64,000 bases of DNA from Streptomyces coacervatus (GTDB lineage: Bacteria > Actinomycetota > Actinomycetes > Streptomycetales > Streptomycetaceae): positions 1 to 64,000 of the forward strand of contig NZ_JARHTP010000024.1 in assembly GCF_029223485.1 (NCBI RefSeq). The letters are read 5' to 3'. Of the stretch, positions 28,069 through 36,544 are shown in pieces. Each line of letters opens with the position of its first letter. The first letter of the stretch is position 1. The notes beneath the pieces were generated by a model. The model saw nothing but the letters and a program-made list of their open reading frames with translations. It did not search any database and was not told the origin of the DNA. The translations under genes were made by a program, and so were the position numbers.

Positions 28069-28783
28069 GTATCCCTCCGACCGTTCCGCGGGCCGACGTC
28101 CAACTCACCACGGCAGTCTGGCAGTAGCCCAACCACGGTCCTGCACCCTGGCCGCAGACCCGTCCACGGCTTTCCGCAGCCCATAAGCAATCGTCCCGTA
28201 CTACCGCGCCTCGATTGCGACGGTTGTGACGGGTTCAGCATGCGGGGCGCCCTGCAATGGGCGCTGACGCTGCTTGGGGTCCTGCGGGGCGAACAGGCGC
28301 GGAACGACTGCATGGAGTCGAAGGGTCGCCGACTACGGGCATCCGGCGTGACCGCCGCGAGCCGCGTGCAGCCTGGGTGTGGTGCACGGAACAGCTGGAC
28401 ACCGTGGGCATGCAACTCTGCGAACCGGTGCTGTGACGCCACAAGTCGGCCGGATTGAGTCCGAGGGGCGTCCGCCGAGCGGAGGCATGGACCGGTGGAC
28501 CCATCAGACCTCATCCCGCTGAATCTGCGACCCGACGATGTCTTCGGGCGTCGAGTCCGTGAATCCAGCCACCGCGTGACGTCGATGTGGCGCGGTCGTT
28601 GAACAGCGCGACTCCATATGCCGGGCCCCGGGGACGATGTCTGATCCCCCGGGGTCCGTGGTGTGTCCGAGCAGGTCAGAGCTTCCCGGGCCCGCCGCGT
28701 AGGTGGCGAGCGACGATCGCTCGGTGTCGGTATGGAAGGCTGCGCCTCGCAGGCCGTCCTTGCCTGGGCGGGAGTTGAGTCAG
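28069..28783. other. Gap before the MurG paralogue
   Basis: No supportable gene. A GC-rich hairpin (CCCCGGGGA with TCCCCCGGGG, about 28626-28654) precedes a short stub that starts GTG TCC GAG CAG GTC at 28663. That 20-base start recurs at 5952-5972 on the other strand. Promoters for the flanking divergent genes must lie here. Confidence 0.4.
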
Positions 28784-29983
28784 ATGGGATGTCTCGTGAC
28801 CAGCGCCATCAACCGTGCTCCGCATGCTTCGTTCCGCCTGATCGTGACCGGTGGCGGGACAGGTGGCCACACCTACCCGGCGCTCACCGCGATCCGCGCA
28901 CTGCGGGACAGGCTCACCGGGCAGGGGCGCGGCCTGGAGGTGTTGTGGATCGGTACGGCGGAGGGTTTGGAGGCGCGGGTCGCCCCGGCCGAGGGCATCC
29001 CGTTCACCACCGTGGCGACCGGCAAAATCCGCCGCTCGTCGAATCCGCTGAAGATGCTCGGCCCGGCGAACGTCAAGGACATGGCGCGCGTGCCGCTCGG
29101 GGTCGCACAAGCCCGGTCCAAGATCGCCGAGTTCGCTCCGGACGTCGTCTTGGCCACCGGCGGATACGTCGCGGTCCCGGCCGGGCTGGCCGCCCGCCTG
29201 TGCCGACGCCCGCTCGTGCTGCACGAGCAGACCGTGCGTCTGGGGTTGGCGAACCGCAAGCTCGCCGGATCGGCGACGCGGATCGCCGTGTCCTCACCCT
29301 CCACCCTGGAGCTGCTGCCCAAGGACGTACGGGCGACCGCCGTAGTCACGGGCAATCCGGTGCGGCCGGAGATCCTCACCGGTGACGCAGACAAGGCCGT
29401 CACCACCCTAGGGCTGACCGGGTTCGACCGGCGGCTGCCCACCCTGTACGTCACCGGCGGCGCCCAGGGCGCGCAGCAGATCAACACCGTGGTGGGCGAG
29501 GTGCTGCCGTGGCTGCTGGAGCGGGCGAATGTCATCCACCAGTGCGGGCCGGACAACGTGGAGCAACTGGCTTCGCTCAGCGCGCAGTTGCCGCAGGGTG
29601 CGGCGGCCCGCTACCACCTGACCGGCTATGTCGGCAGCGAGCTGCCGGACGTGCTCGCCCTGGCCGACGTGGTCGTCTCCCGCAGCGGCGCAGGCACCCT
29701 CGCAGAACTTACCGCGCTCGGGAAGGCCGCAGTGTTCATTCCGCTCGCTACCTCGGCGGGCAACGAGCAGACCCACAATGCCCGGCACCTGGAGGAGGCG
29801 GGGGCCGCCGTCGCCCTGGCCGGGGAGGTGAGCGCGGACAGGTTGCGGCTTGCGCTCGGCCCGCTGCTGGCGGACCCGGTCCGGCGCGCGGACATGGCGC
29901 AGGCCGCCCGCGCGCACGGGCGGCCTGACGCAGCAGAACGGCTCGTCGACGTCCTTTTGGACGCCGCCGGCTCCGCCGCGTAG
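28784..29983 (+). CDS. MurG paralogue, lipid-linked GlcNAc transferase-like
   Basis: 399 residues from ATG 28784, with GGAG nine bases upstream. The MurG/GT28 motifs are in order: GGGTGGHTYPAL (acceptor-side glycine loop, about 23-34), ATGGYVAVPAGLAA, LHEQTVRLGLANRKLA, VTGNPVRPE, GGAQGAQQIN, and the donor site SRSGAGTLAELTALGKAAVF with NEQTHNARHL. MurG adds GlcNAc to lipid I at the inner face of the membrane. The cell's own murG normally sits in the division-wall cluster. A stand-alone copy here is an accessory version, perhaps for antibiotic self-protection or for making a related lipid-linked sugar. It converges on the formamido-sugar operon with only 12 bp between stops. Confidence 0.85.
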   Translation: MGCLVTSAINRAPHASFRLIVTGGGTGGHTYPALTAIRALRDRLTGQGRGLEVLWIGTAEGLEARVAPAEGIPFTTVATGKIRRSSNPLKMLGPANVKDMARVPLGVAQARSKIAEFAPDVVLATGGYVAVPAGLAARLCRRPLVLHEQTVRLGLANRKLAGSATRIAVSSPSTLELLPKDVRATAVVTGNPVRPEILTGDADKAVTTLGLTGFDRRLPTLYVTGGAQGAQQINTVVGEVLPWLLERANVIHQCGPDNVEQLASLSAQLPQGAAARYHLTGYVGSELPDVLALADVVVSRSGAGTLAELTALGKAAVFIPLATSAGNEQTHNARHLEEAGAAVALAGEVSADRLRLALGPLLADPVRRADMAQAARAHGRPDAAERLVDVLLDAAGSAA

Positions 29984-29995
29984 AAGGGCGGCGGG

Positions 29996-30637
29996 TCACG
30001 GACTGGCGCTGGTGGCCCGCGTCCAGTTGCTCCGGCTGCCGAGTTGGTGGTTGTCGCGCAGGTAGTGGGTCACTGCAAGAGCCTCGTCCTGGGGGTGGGG
30101 CGTGATCTGGTCGAGGCGCGGCAGGGTGTCGGAGAGCAGGAGCGCCGCGTGGCGCATGGTGCGCTGCCAGACGTCGCGTACTTCGTCGGTGTCCGGCCAG
30201 ATCGAGAAGGCTACTTCGCCCAGGATCGGCCCGGTGTCGATGCCCGTCTCGATGACGTGGAGGGTGGCGCCGTGCAGGGGTTCGCCGTTGCGCAGCGCCC
30301 AGTTGACGGGTCGCGCCCCGCGGTACTGGGGCAGGCGGCCGGGGTGGCAGTTGACGATCGTGTCAGTGGCGTCGATCAGTTCCTTCCCGATGATCTGGTC
30401 GTAGAGGACGCTCACGACGAGGTCGCACCGGCCGGGTTCGAGGTCGCGCCAGTGGCCGGAGGTGATCAGCCGGGTGTCGGGGTGGTGTTCGGCGACGTGC
30501 TGTGACAGGCGCAGGTCCCAGTCGGGCTCGCACCGGTTGGGGATCACCGTGTCCAGGACGGTGTCCGGCAGGGCGGTGAGCACATCGCAGGCGTGCGCGG
30601 CAAGTTGGCCCTTGCCCAGGACGGCGGCGCGCTTCAT
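29996..30637 (-). CDS. Amino-sugar N-formyltransferase
   Basis: 213 residues. It holds the formyltransferase catalytic set: Asn96 and His98 in IVNCHPGRLPQYRG and Asp134 in ETGIDTGPILG. These are the residues used by Fmt, ArnA and the sugar enzymes VioF/QdtF with N10-formyltetrahydrofolate. The N-terminus (AAVLGKGQLAAHACDVL) is a Rossmann-type start. The protein is somewhat shorter than sugar formyltransferases with a C-terminal extension. Its ATG overlaps the stop of the upstream aminotransferase (ATGA). The inferred reaction is N-formylation of the amino group installed by that enzyme on a dTDP-sugar. Confidence 0.8.
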   Translation of the reverse strand: MKRAAVLGKGQLAAHACDVLTALPDTVLDTVIPNRCEPDWDLRLSQHVAEHHPDTRLITSGHWRDLEPGRCDLVVSVLYDQIIGKELIDATDTIVNCHPGRLPQYRGARPVNWALRNGEPLHGATLHVIETGIDTGPILGEVAFSIWPDTDEVRDVWQRTMRHAALLLSDTLPRLDQITPHPQDEALAVTHYLRDNHQLGSRSNWTRATSASP

Positions 30638-31767
30638 CGCAGGGCCTCCTTCAGGACGGTGGTGACGACGTGGACGTCGCGTTCGGTCATGGCGTGGTGG
30701 AAGGGCAGCGTGATGACGCGGGCTGCGGCGTGCTCGGTGGCGGGAAGCGGTCGGTGCCAGGCGGCGAACGCCTCTTGCAGGTGGTTGGGCGGGTAGTGCA
30801 CGCCGGCCCCGATGCCCTGCTCGCGCAGGGTCTTGAAGATGCGGTCGCGGTTGTCGACGAGGATCGCGCACAGGGAGGGCACGGCGTGGTCGATGTCGAC
30901 GTCGACGAGCCGGATGGCCTCGGGCAGTTCGTTCAGGTGGCGGGCGTAGGTGTGCCACAGTGCGCGCCGCTGGGTCTGGACGGTGGGGAAGTGCGGGAGT
31001 TGGGCGCGGCCGATCGCGGCGTTGATCTGGGAGAGGTGGGCGCGCAGGCCGGGGCCGGTCACGCGGTAGGTGGTGGTGTTCTGGCGGCGGGCGGCGGATT
31101 CGGCGATGCCCAGCAGCCGGATGCGGCGGGCCTGGTCGGCTTCCTCGTGGGTGCGGGGCACCAGGGCGCCGCCCTGGCCGCAGGTGAGGTTCTTGATCGG
31201 GCCGAAGGAGAAGCAGGTGGCGCGGCCGGTGGCGCCGACCCGGGCTGGGCCCTGGTAGGAGCCGAAGGCGTGTGCGGCGTCTTCGACGATCGTGATGTTC
31301 CGCTCGGCGAGTTCGTCCTCCAGGTCGCCGAGCGGGACGGGGCGGCCGCCGTACAGGACGGGCAGCACGGCCCGGGTCTTGTCGGTGAGCGCCTCGCGGA
31401 TCTGGGCGCTGCCCGTGCACAGGGTCGTCGGGTCGATGTCGGCGAAGCGGATGTTCGCGCCGCAGGCCTCGATGGCGCGCACGGTGGCGCAGAACGTGAA
31501 GGAGGGGACGACGACGTCGTCGCCGGGTCCGATTCCGCACGCCAGGAGCGTGATGTGCAGGGCGGCGGTGCCCGAGGCGACGGCGACGGTCTCGGGGACG
31601 TGGAGGAAGTCGGCCAGGTCCCGTTCGAACTGCTCGGTGATCGGGCCGTGTCCGAACTGGCCGCTGGCCAGGGCTTCTTCGACTGCGGCGAGTTCGTCGC
31701 CGTGGAGGTGGGGCCGGGCGTTGCGGGTGTACGCCGCCATCGCTGGGGTGAGGGTGGGCTCAGACAC
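30634..31767 (-). CDS. DegT/DnrJ/EryC1 sugar aminotransferase
   Basis: 377 residues. PLP-dependent fold type I sugar aminotransferase. SGTAALHITLLACGIGPGD is the cofactor-phosphate region, VEDAAHAFGSY holds the Asp that pairs with the pyridine nitrogen, and Lys192 in SFGPIKNLTCGQGG is the Schiff-base lysine. It should convert a keto-deoxysugar, probably dTDP-4-keto-6-deoxyglucose from the gene before it, to an amino sugar with glutamate as donor. Because no ketoisomerase is present, C-4 amination (VioA-like) is more likely than C-3. It overlaps the dehydratase stop by 8 bp and the formyltransferase start by 4 bp. Confidence 0.85.
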   Translation of the reverse strand: MSEPTLTPAMAAYTRNARPHLHGDELAAVEEALASGQFGHGPITEQFERDLADFLHVPETVAVASGTAALHITLLACGIGPGDDVVVPSFTFCATVRAIEACGANIRFADIDPTTLCTGSAQIREALTDKTRAVLPVLYGGRPVPLGDLEDELAERNITIVEDAAHAFGSYQGPARVGATGRATCFSFGPIKNLTCGQGGALVPRTHEEADQARRIRLLGIAESAARRQNTTTYRVTGPGLRAHLSQINAAIGRAQLPHFPTVQTQRRALWHTYARHLNELPEAIRLVDVDIDHAVPSLCAILVDNRDRIFKTLREQGIGAGVHYPPNHLQEAFAAWHRPLPATEHAAARVITLPFHHAMTERDVHVVTTVLKEALR

Positions 31768-32758
31768 GGCAGGCTCCCGCCGGTGTTGTCGGCTGCTCGG
31801 CGTGCAGCAGGGGTGCCCAGCGTTCGGGGTGGTTGCGGTACCAGGCCACGGTCTCGGTCAGGCCCTGGTCGAAGTCCCGCTGGGGGCGGTAGCCGAGGGC
31901 GGTGGCCCGGGTGCAGTCCATGGCGTAGCGGAGGTCGTTGCTGGGTCGGTCGGGCACGTACTCGATGCGGTCGGCTGCGGCGCCGCAGGCGGCGAGGATG
32001 CGGCCGGTCAGTTCCAGGCCGGTCAGGTCGGTGCCGCCGCCGAGGTTGTAGACGCATCCGGGCTCGCCTGTGCGCAGTACGAGTTCGATGCCGTGGCAGT
32101 TGTCGTCCACGTGCAGCCAGTTGCGTATGTGCTGGCCGCGTCCGTGCACGGTGACGTTCTCCCCTTGCAGGAGGCGGGTCACGAACAGCGGGATGATCTT
32201 CTCGGGGTGCTGGCGGGGCCCGTAGTTGTTGGAGGAGCGGGTGATGCACACCGGCAGGTCGAAGGTGCGGTGGTAGGAGAGGGCGATCAGGTCGGCGGCG
32301 GCCTTGGAGGCGGCGTAGGGGACGGTGGGGCGCAGCGGCGCGTCCTCATCGGCCCGCCCGGTGGCCAGGGGCCCGTACACCTCGTCGGTGGAGACGTGCA
32401 CGAACTTCGTCACGTGGTGGCGGGTGGCGGCGTCCAGCAGGGTGTGGGTGCCAGTGATGTTGGTGGCCAGGAAGCATCCGGCCGCGAAGAAGGAGCGGTC
32501 GACGTGCGACTCGGCGGCGAAGTGCACCACCGCGTCGTGGTGGGCGACGAGCGTGTCGACCAGGGCGGCGTCGCAGATGTCGCCCTGGACGAAGGCCAGC
32601 TTGGGGCTGAGGAAGGCCTCGCCCAGGTTTTCGCGGTGGCCCGCGTAGGTGAGGCTGTCGAGCACGGTCACGGTGGTGATGTCGGGGGCGGCCAGCAGGC
32701 GGCGTACGAAGTGGGAGCCGATGAACCCGGCTCCGCCGGTCACCAGGATCTTGTCCAT
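31760..32758 (-). CDS. rfbB: dTDP-glucose 4,6-dehydratase
   Basis: 332 residues from ATG 32758, with AAAGGA upstream. Extended SDR fold: NAD-binding GGAGFIGSHF at 7-16, HFAAESHVDRS, the TDE triad region VSTDEVYG, and YAASKAAADL with the catalytic Tyr-x3-Lys. ITRSSNNYGPRQHPEKIIPL and NWLHVDDNC are hallmarks of RmlB/RfbB. It makes dTDP-4-keto-6-deoxyglucose from dTDP-glucose. First gene of a leftward three-gene operon. No thymidylyltransferase (RmlA) is in the window, so dTDP-glucose must come from elsewhere in the genome. Confidence 0.9.
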   Translation of the reverse strand: MDKILVTGGAGFIGSHFVRRLLAAPDITTVTVLDSLTYAGHRENLGEAFLSPKLAFVQGDICDAALVDTLVAHHDAVVHFAAESHVDRSFFAAGCFLATNITGTHTLLDAATRHHVTKFVHVSTDEVYGPLATGRADEDAPLRPTVPYAASKAAADLIALSYHRTFDLPVCITRSSNNYGPRQHPEKIIPLFVTRLLQGENVTVHGRGQHIRNWLHVDDNCHGIELVLRTGEPGCVYNLGGGTDLTGLELTGRILAACGAAADRIEYVPDRPSNDLRYAMDCTRATALGYRPQRDFDQGLTETVAWYRNHPERWAPLLHAEQPTTPAGACRV

Positions 32759-32967
32759 CACGGGGTGGTCCTTTCCGGTGAAGGGATGGGTCAAGGACAG
32801 CGCGGACAGCGGCTGTTGGGCCCGGCGGCGCAGGGCGCGGCAACCGGGTTGCAGGATCCGCAAATGCGGTGCGTGCACGGCGCGAGGCCTTGACGCGGCG
32901 GCCTAGGGTGGAAGGTCTCGACTCTTCGGGCCGTGCGCCCACCGACCGGTGCGGCGTGGAGGTGGCG

Positions 32968-34260
32968 ATGCCCCGTCCAGCACCCCTGAGCCTCGTGTCC
33001 GACCTCGGTGCGGTCATCCGCGGCCGCCGGCAGGCCAAACGGATGCACCAGGCTGAACTGGGCCGTCTTGTCGGCTACTCGACGTCGTGGGTGTGCCGGG
33101 TCGAGGCGAACCGGCTGCAGCCCAGCTGGCCGGCGCTGGTCAAGCTCGCGGACGTCCTCGGCCTGCAGGCCGCCGATCTCACTCCGCAGCCTCACCCGTG
33201 CGAGGCGGGCAAGAGCACTATCGTGTCCGGCAACGAGGCGTCACAGGACCAGGAGGACGCAGTGCGACGTCGGACTCTCCTCGCAGGAGCCACGGCCGTG
33301 GGCGCTGCCCTGACCGGTCTTCCCGCCGCCGCCGCCAGTGGCCGCCCGCTGGACGGACTCGAGGACCTCCTGGTGTACGGGCCGTCCTCCCCCACCCGCC
33401 GCGTCACCGCCGACGCGGTGCGCGGCACGGTCACGGCCTCCCGCACCGAGTTCCTCGGCTGTCAGTACACCCGGCTCGCCACCGCGTTGCCGAAGCGCCT
33501 CGCGCTCGCCCATGCCCTGGGAGGCGAAGTGGGGGCGACGGCGCTTGCGCAGTTGTGGAGCCTGGCCACCCGGGTGTGTATCAAGGCTGGCGACGACCGG
33601 CTCACCGCCGTTACCGCCGACCGGGCCGTCGCCGCGGCGGCCACCGTGGACGCGCCGCTGGTCCAGGCCGAGGCGCGCCGCATGGTTGCCAGCGCGTACC
33701 GGCGCCACGGCCTGCACGCCAAGTCCGCCGTGATCGCGGTACGAGCCGCCGACGCGTTGCCGTCCGCGCACGATCCAGCCACGCTGTCGGCACGCGGCAA
33801 CCTGTACGCCACCGCCGCCTACGCCGCCGCCAAAGCCGGCGACCGCGACAGCGCCCTCGCACTCATCACCGAGGCCCGCGGCCGCGCCGACGAAGTCGGC
33901 ACGCTGGCCACACCCGCCGCCGCCCCGGGCACGGTGTTCGGCCCGCCGCAGGTCGCCCTGCATGAAGTCTCGGTCCACTACCTGCTCGGGGATGCCGGCA
34001 AAGCGATCGGGATCGCCCGCGGCATCTCCCCCCTCGGCCTGCCCAAGGAACGGCTGGTGAGAGTGCGCTGGGAGACCGCGCGCGCCTACGCCCAGTGGAA
34101 CCGCTGGCACCAGTGCCTGTCCGAACTCGAAGCCATCGAGCGGATCGCACCACAGGAAGTCCGTCGCCCCGCCGTGCGCACCCTGACCCGCACCATGCTC
34201 TCCACCCCCGCCCCCACTCACGGCGTCAAAGCCTTCGCCCAGCGCATCAACGCCATCTGA
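32968..34260 (+). CDS. XRE-family regulator with TPR-like C-terminal half
   Basis: 430 residues from ATG 32968, with GGAGG five bases before it; 209 bp separate it from the divergent dehydratase gene. Residues 10-75 are a classic helix-turn-helix (AVIRGRRQAKRMHQAELGRL, YSTSWVCRVEANRLQPSW). At about 100-125 a twin-arginine-like, hydrophobic stretch (RRRTLLAGATAVGAALTG) occurs, as in many streptomycete members of this family; there it is usually not a signal peptide. The rest is helical, with TPR-like repeats. The position suggests control of the sugar operon or of itself. Confidence 0.8.
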   Translation: MPRPAPLSLVSDLGAVIRGRRQAKRMHQAELGRLVGYSTSWVCRVEANRLQPSWPALVKLADVLGLQAADLTPQPHPCEAGKSTIVSGNEASQDQEDAVRRRTLLAGATAVGAALTGLPAAAASGRPLDGLEDLLVYGPSSPTRRVTADAVRGTVTASRTEFLGCQYTRLATALPKRLALAHALGGEVGATALAQLWSLATRVCIKAGDDRLTAVTADRAVAAAATVDAPLVQAEARRMVASAYRRHGLHAKSAVIAVRAADALPSAHDPATLSARGNLYATAAYAAAKAGDRDSALALITEARGRADEVGTLATPAAAPGTVFGPPQVALHEVSVHYLLGDAGKAIGIARGISPLGLPKERLVRVRWETARAYAQWNRWHQCLSELEAIERIAPQEVRRPAVRTLTRTMLSTPAPTHGVKAFAQRINAI

Positions 34261-34422
34261 CGACCGTTCAAGACCACGTGCATGACATGCAGGGTCCCCT
34301 GCCGGTCAGCACAGCACCGGGAAACGGCCGTGTCGTCAAGAGCGGCCGCTGGTAGGGGCCCAGGGATGTCTATCGGCTGGCTCGCACCAAAGCGAACGCC
34401 CGCCTGAAGTAACCAACCGCCC

Positions 34423-34785
34423 TCACGAGGGCGGGGGAATCTCCCGGACGAGGCCCAGGGCGTCTCCGAACCGCAAGGCCAACGACCGATCGCCATATGT
34501 GTCCGCAAACCCACGGCAGATCGCCGGTTCGACACCTGCGGGCGCCGAGCCCGGCAGTGTCGCGTGACACGTCACATGCCCTTCGTCCGCCACAGCATCG
34601 GCGATCATCTCGCGGATCCGTGCCGGCATCGTGGACCGGAACGGGTTGCCCGGCCGGAAGATGCAGGTCGAGCACCGCTCGGACAGCAGCCGCACCTCAC
34701 CGGTCGCCGCATCGGCGACCGGAACACAGCCCGCCATGTCGTCCTCGAACAGGTCATCGGTCTCGATCGGCATAAGGGTCATCAT
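34423..34785 (-). CDS. Conserved Cys-containing hypothetical protein
   Basis: 120 residues from ATG 34785 (MMTLMPIETDDLFEDDMAGC), with GGAGG nine bases upstream. Four cysteines stand out: CSTCIFRPGNPF (about 54-57), a CH pair in HVTCHATLPG and PAICRGFADTYG. This spacing suggests a metal or Fe-S site, and it recurs in a widespread family of small streptomycete proteins without a name. Divergent from the next gene by 79 bp, so both may share a regulatory region. Confidence 0.65.
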   Translation of the reverse strand: MMTLMPIETDDLFEDDMAGCVPVADAATGEVRLLSERCSTCIFRPGNPFRSTMPARIREMIADAVADEGHVTCHATLPGSAPAGVEPAICRGFADTYGDRSLALRFGDALGLVREIPPPS

Positions 34786-34864
34786 GCCCGAGGTCCTCCC
34801 GAGCCGTCGGCAGTTCCACCGCAGCCGGTTCCCGGAGCTCTCGGTCACTGGCTAGGGTCTTTGC

Positions 34865-35169
34865 ATGGCTGTCCTCGACGACCGTCGAGAACTCATGGAC
34901 CAGTTGCGCCGTGTCCTCGTTGCAGCACAAAAAGAGCGGCACAGCCAGCCAGGGGTGAGCGTTGTTCACGGCGGCCGGACCGAGTGTGAGTGGATCACCT
35001 TCGAGCGCACCGTCATGCACGAAGCGGTGAACCGTATCCGGGCCGGGGCCGACCTGCCCTTGGTGCCCCGACGGCCATTGCTGACGCCGAACGCCGAGCG
35101 ATCGGACACGCCTACTACACCGGTAAGTTCGCGTTCTACTGCACAGAGATCGTGCTGAACGACCGCTAG
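34865..35169 (+). pseudogene. Small conserved hypothetical with a one-base frameshift
   Basis: ATG 34865 opens MAVLDDRRELMDQLRRVLVA, a soluble helical protein typical of streptomycetes. Near 35050-35060 the protein-like frame moves by one (ALGAPTAIADAERRAIGHAY, then YTGKFAFYCTEIVLNDR) and ends at TAG 35169. Adding one base in GACCTGCCC joins them into a full-length protein of about 101 residues. The unshifted frame ends at 35158 with unrelated sequence. Real decay or a consensus error are both possible. Confidence 0.6.
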
Positions 35170-35260
35170 ATCAAACTGAGGTCACAAAGCATCCTCTCCG
35201 CCCGGTAGTCCCAGAATGAGCCGCCCACCGGGGCCACTCCAGGACGCCTGCCCATTTGCG

Positions 35261-35296
35261 GCCCCGGCTGGCCTCCCCCGTCCAGCCGGGGCTCTC
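35261..35296. terminator. Hairpin terminator, copy 2
   Basis: GCCCCGGCTGG (35261-35271) pairs with CCAGCCGGGGC (35282-35292); stem and loop match the hairpin at 8250-8281. Again it lies beyond the 3' end of a leftward secreted HNH-like gene. Confidence 0.65.
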
Positions 35297-35369
35297 TCGC
35301 GCCTGCGGCCGACGGGGCCCGGTCAGGAACGCCCTGGTCGTTGGCGGCGCCCCTCAACACCTGCTCGTA

Positions 35370-36044
35370 TCAGCCGAGGTGGAGGGTGGTCAGGGCGGTG
35401 GTCCAGTCGGTGACGATCGCCTGCTGTGCGGCCGCGAGGGTGACCTGGCCCTTGCAGACCGCGGTGTGCAGCTTCGTCTCCACCGAGTCCTTCTTGTTGT
35501 TGATGCCGGAGCCCGAGCGGTGGCCGGGGTCGGCGGGCTCCACCCATAGGTTGCGGTAGTCGTTCGGGTCGCCGCCCAACTGAAGGCTGATCAAGTGGTC
35601 GTACTCGGCATCGCCCTTGCGCCCGGTGTAGCCGTAGGAGGCGGCGTTGAGCTTCTTCTCCTTGTCGGTCACGTACGCGGACGGACGCACCCTGGAGGTG
35701 TAGCCGCCCGTACGGCAGATCGTCGACTTCAAGTTCGCCTGGGTCACGGCCGGGGAGATCGCGCCCGGCGTGCATTTCGGGTCCTCGAGCGGCTCCCCGT
35801 TCTCGTAGCGGTAGTGGCAGGAGCTCGCGGCTGGCTGCTGCTGCACCGTGTAGTGCTTCTGCGGGCCCGCCCCCACCGCGATCGGGCCGGACGATCCGCC
35901 GACCGGTGCAGCCGTGCCCGATGCTCCTGCCACCGGGCTCCGGCTTTCGGACGACGTCGACGTGCCGAGCGAGACGGACTTACAGCTCGCCAGCAGCAGG
36001 CAGGCGAGCACCACGGTGGATGCGACGCGGCGGGTGGAACGCAT
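35370..36044 (-). CDS. Lipoprotein with HNH-like nuclease domain
   Basis: 224 residues from ATG 36044, with GAGGGG upstream. The lipobox LLLASC puts the lipid anchor on Cys21. A Ser/Gly/Ala-rich linker runs to about residue 60. The C-terminal half has GDAEYDHLISLQLGGDPND, RNLWVEP, NNKKDSVETKLHTAVC and an AQQAIVTDW helix. That is an HNH-like order (Asp-His, Asn, Asn/Lys) seen in secreted streptomycete proteins of this kind. It differs from the two DUF1524-type nucleases at 8.3 and 52.5 kb. Likely an outer-face nuclease tethered to the membrane; activity is unproven. Confidence 0.75.
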   Translation of the reverse strand: MRSTRRVASTVVLACLLLASCKSVSLGTSTSSESRSPVAGASGTAAPVGGSSGPIAVGAGPQKHYTVQQQPAASSCHYRYENGEPLEDPKCTPGAISPAVTQANLKSTICRTGGYTSRVRPSAYVTDKEKKLNAASYGYTGRKGDAEYDHLISLQLGGDPNDYRNLWVEPADPGHRSGSGINNKKDSVETKLHTAVCKGQVTLAAAQQAIVTDWTTALTTLHLG

Positions 36045-36172
36045 GATGACCCCTCACGGGCAGGCTACGGCTGAACAGATGCTGCCCTACCGGCCTGGTA
36101 CGGCACCGCGCGGGGTACCGCGCGCAGGCGCACGGCCGCGCGCCTGAGGTAGCCGATCAGGGAAACGCCGCC

Positions 36173-36202
36173 AGCCTCATCCCGGTGACGGGGGATGAGG
36201 CT
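36173..36202. terminator. Eleven-bp hairpin after a small leftward gene
   Basis: AGCCTCATCCC (36173-36183) pairs with GGGATGAGGCT (36192-36202). It sits 33 bp beyond the stop of the 60-codon leftward frame ending at 36235, which supports that frame being a gene. Confidence 0.6.
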
Positions 36203-36234
36203 CGGAAGCGACTATGCCTTGACGAACGGTTTGA

Positions 36235-36417
36235 TCACGCCTTCTGCAGGGCGCCCCGAGAGGTCAGGCTCGTAGAAGCGCGCTGGCCGCGGCGACGAAG
36301 CTGGTCGTTGTTCAGAGCGCTCAGCCAGGCGGTGACAGCGCCGGTCATAGCGGCCGCGGCCTTCTCGCGTGCACGCGCGATGTCACCGGTCACCGGACGG
36401 CTGTCGTCGCTGGTCAC
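36235..36417 (-). CDS. Small hypothetical protein, 60 residues
   Basis: GTG 36417 is preceded by TTGGAG six bases away. Third codon positions are strongly G/C. The product is polar and helical (TGDIARAREKAAAAMTGAVT, then AWLSALNNDQLRRRGQRAS). There is no signal peptide or known domain. A hairpin terminator follows 33 bp downstream. It may be a genuine small protein of unknown role, possibly partnering nucleic acid given its basic end. Confidence 0.5.
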   Translation of the reverse strand: MTSDDSRPVTGDIARAREKAAAAMTGAVTAWLSALNNDQLRRRGQRASTSLTSRGALQKA

Positions 36418-36544
36418 GCTGGCTCCAAGTCCTCGAAGACGTCCAGTATCACCTCAAAACATGGCCATTGAGCACACTTTGGGAACCGGGGCCCCACCCG
36501 CTCTGTCTGTCTACGTACGGGTTCATGGGCGAGGGGATGAACGG

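Noticed and set aside
29996..31540. A 514-codon frame fused to the formyltransferase
   Set aside because: Only the last 213 codons are protein-like. The upstream part is the aminotransferase gene read in the wrong frame, and the real start overlaps its stop.
30670..32893. Two long rightward frames with Val/Gly-rich products
   Set aside because: They are shadows of the RfbB, aminotransferase and formyltransferase genes on the opposite strand.
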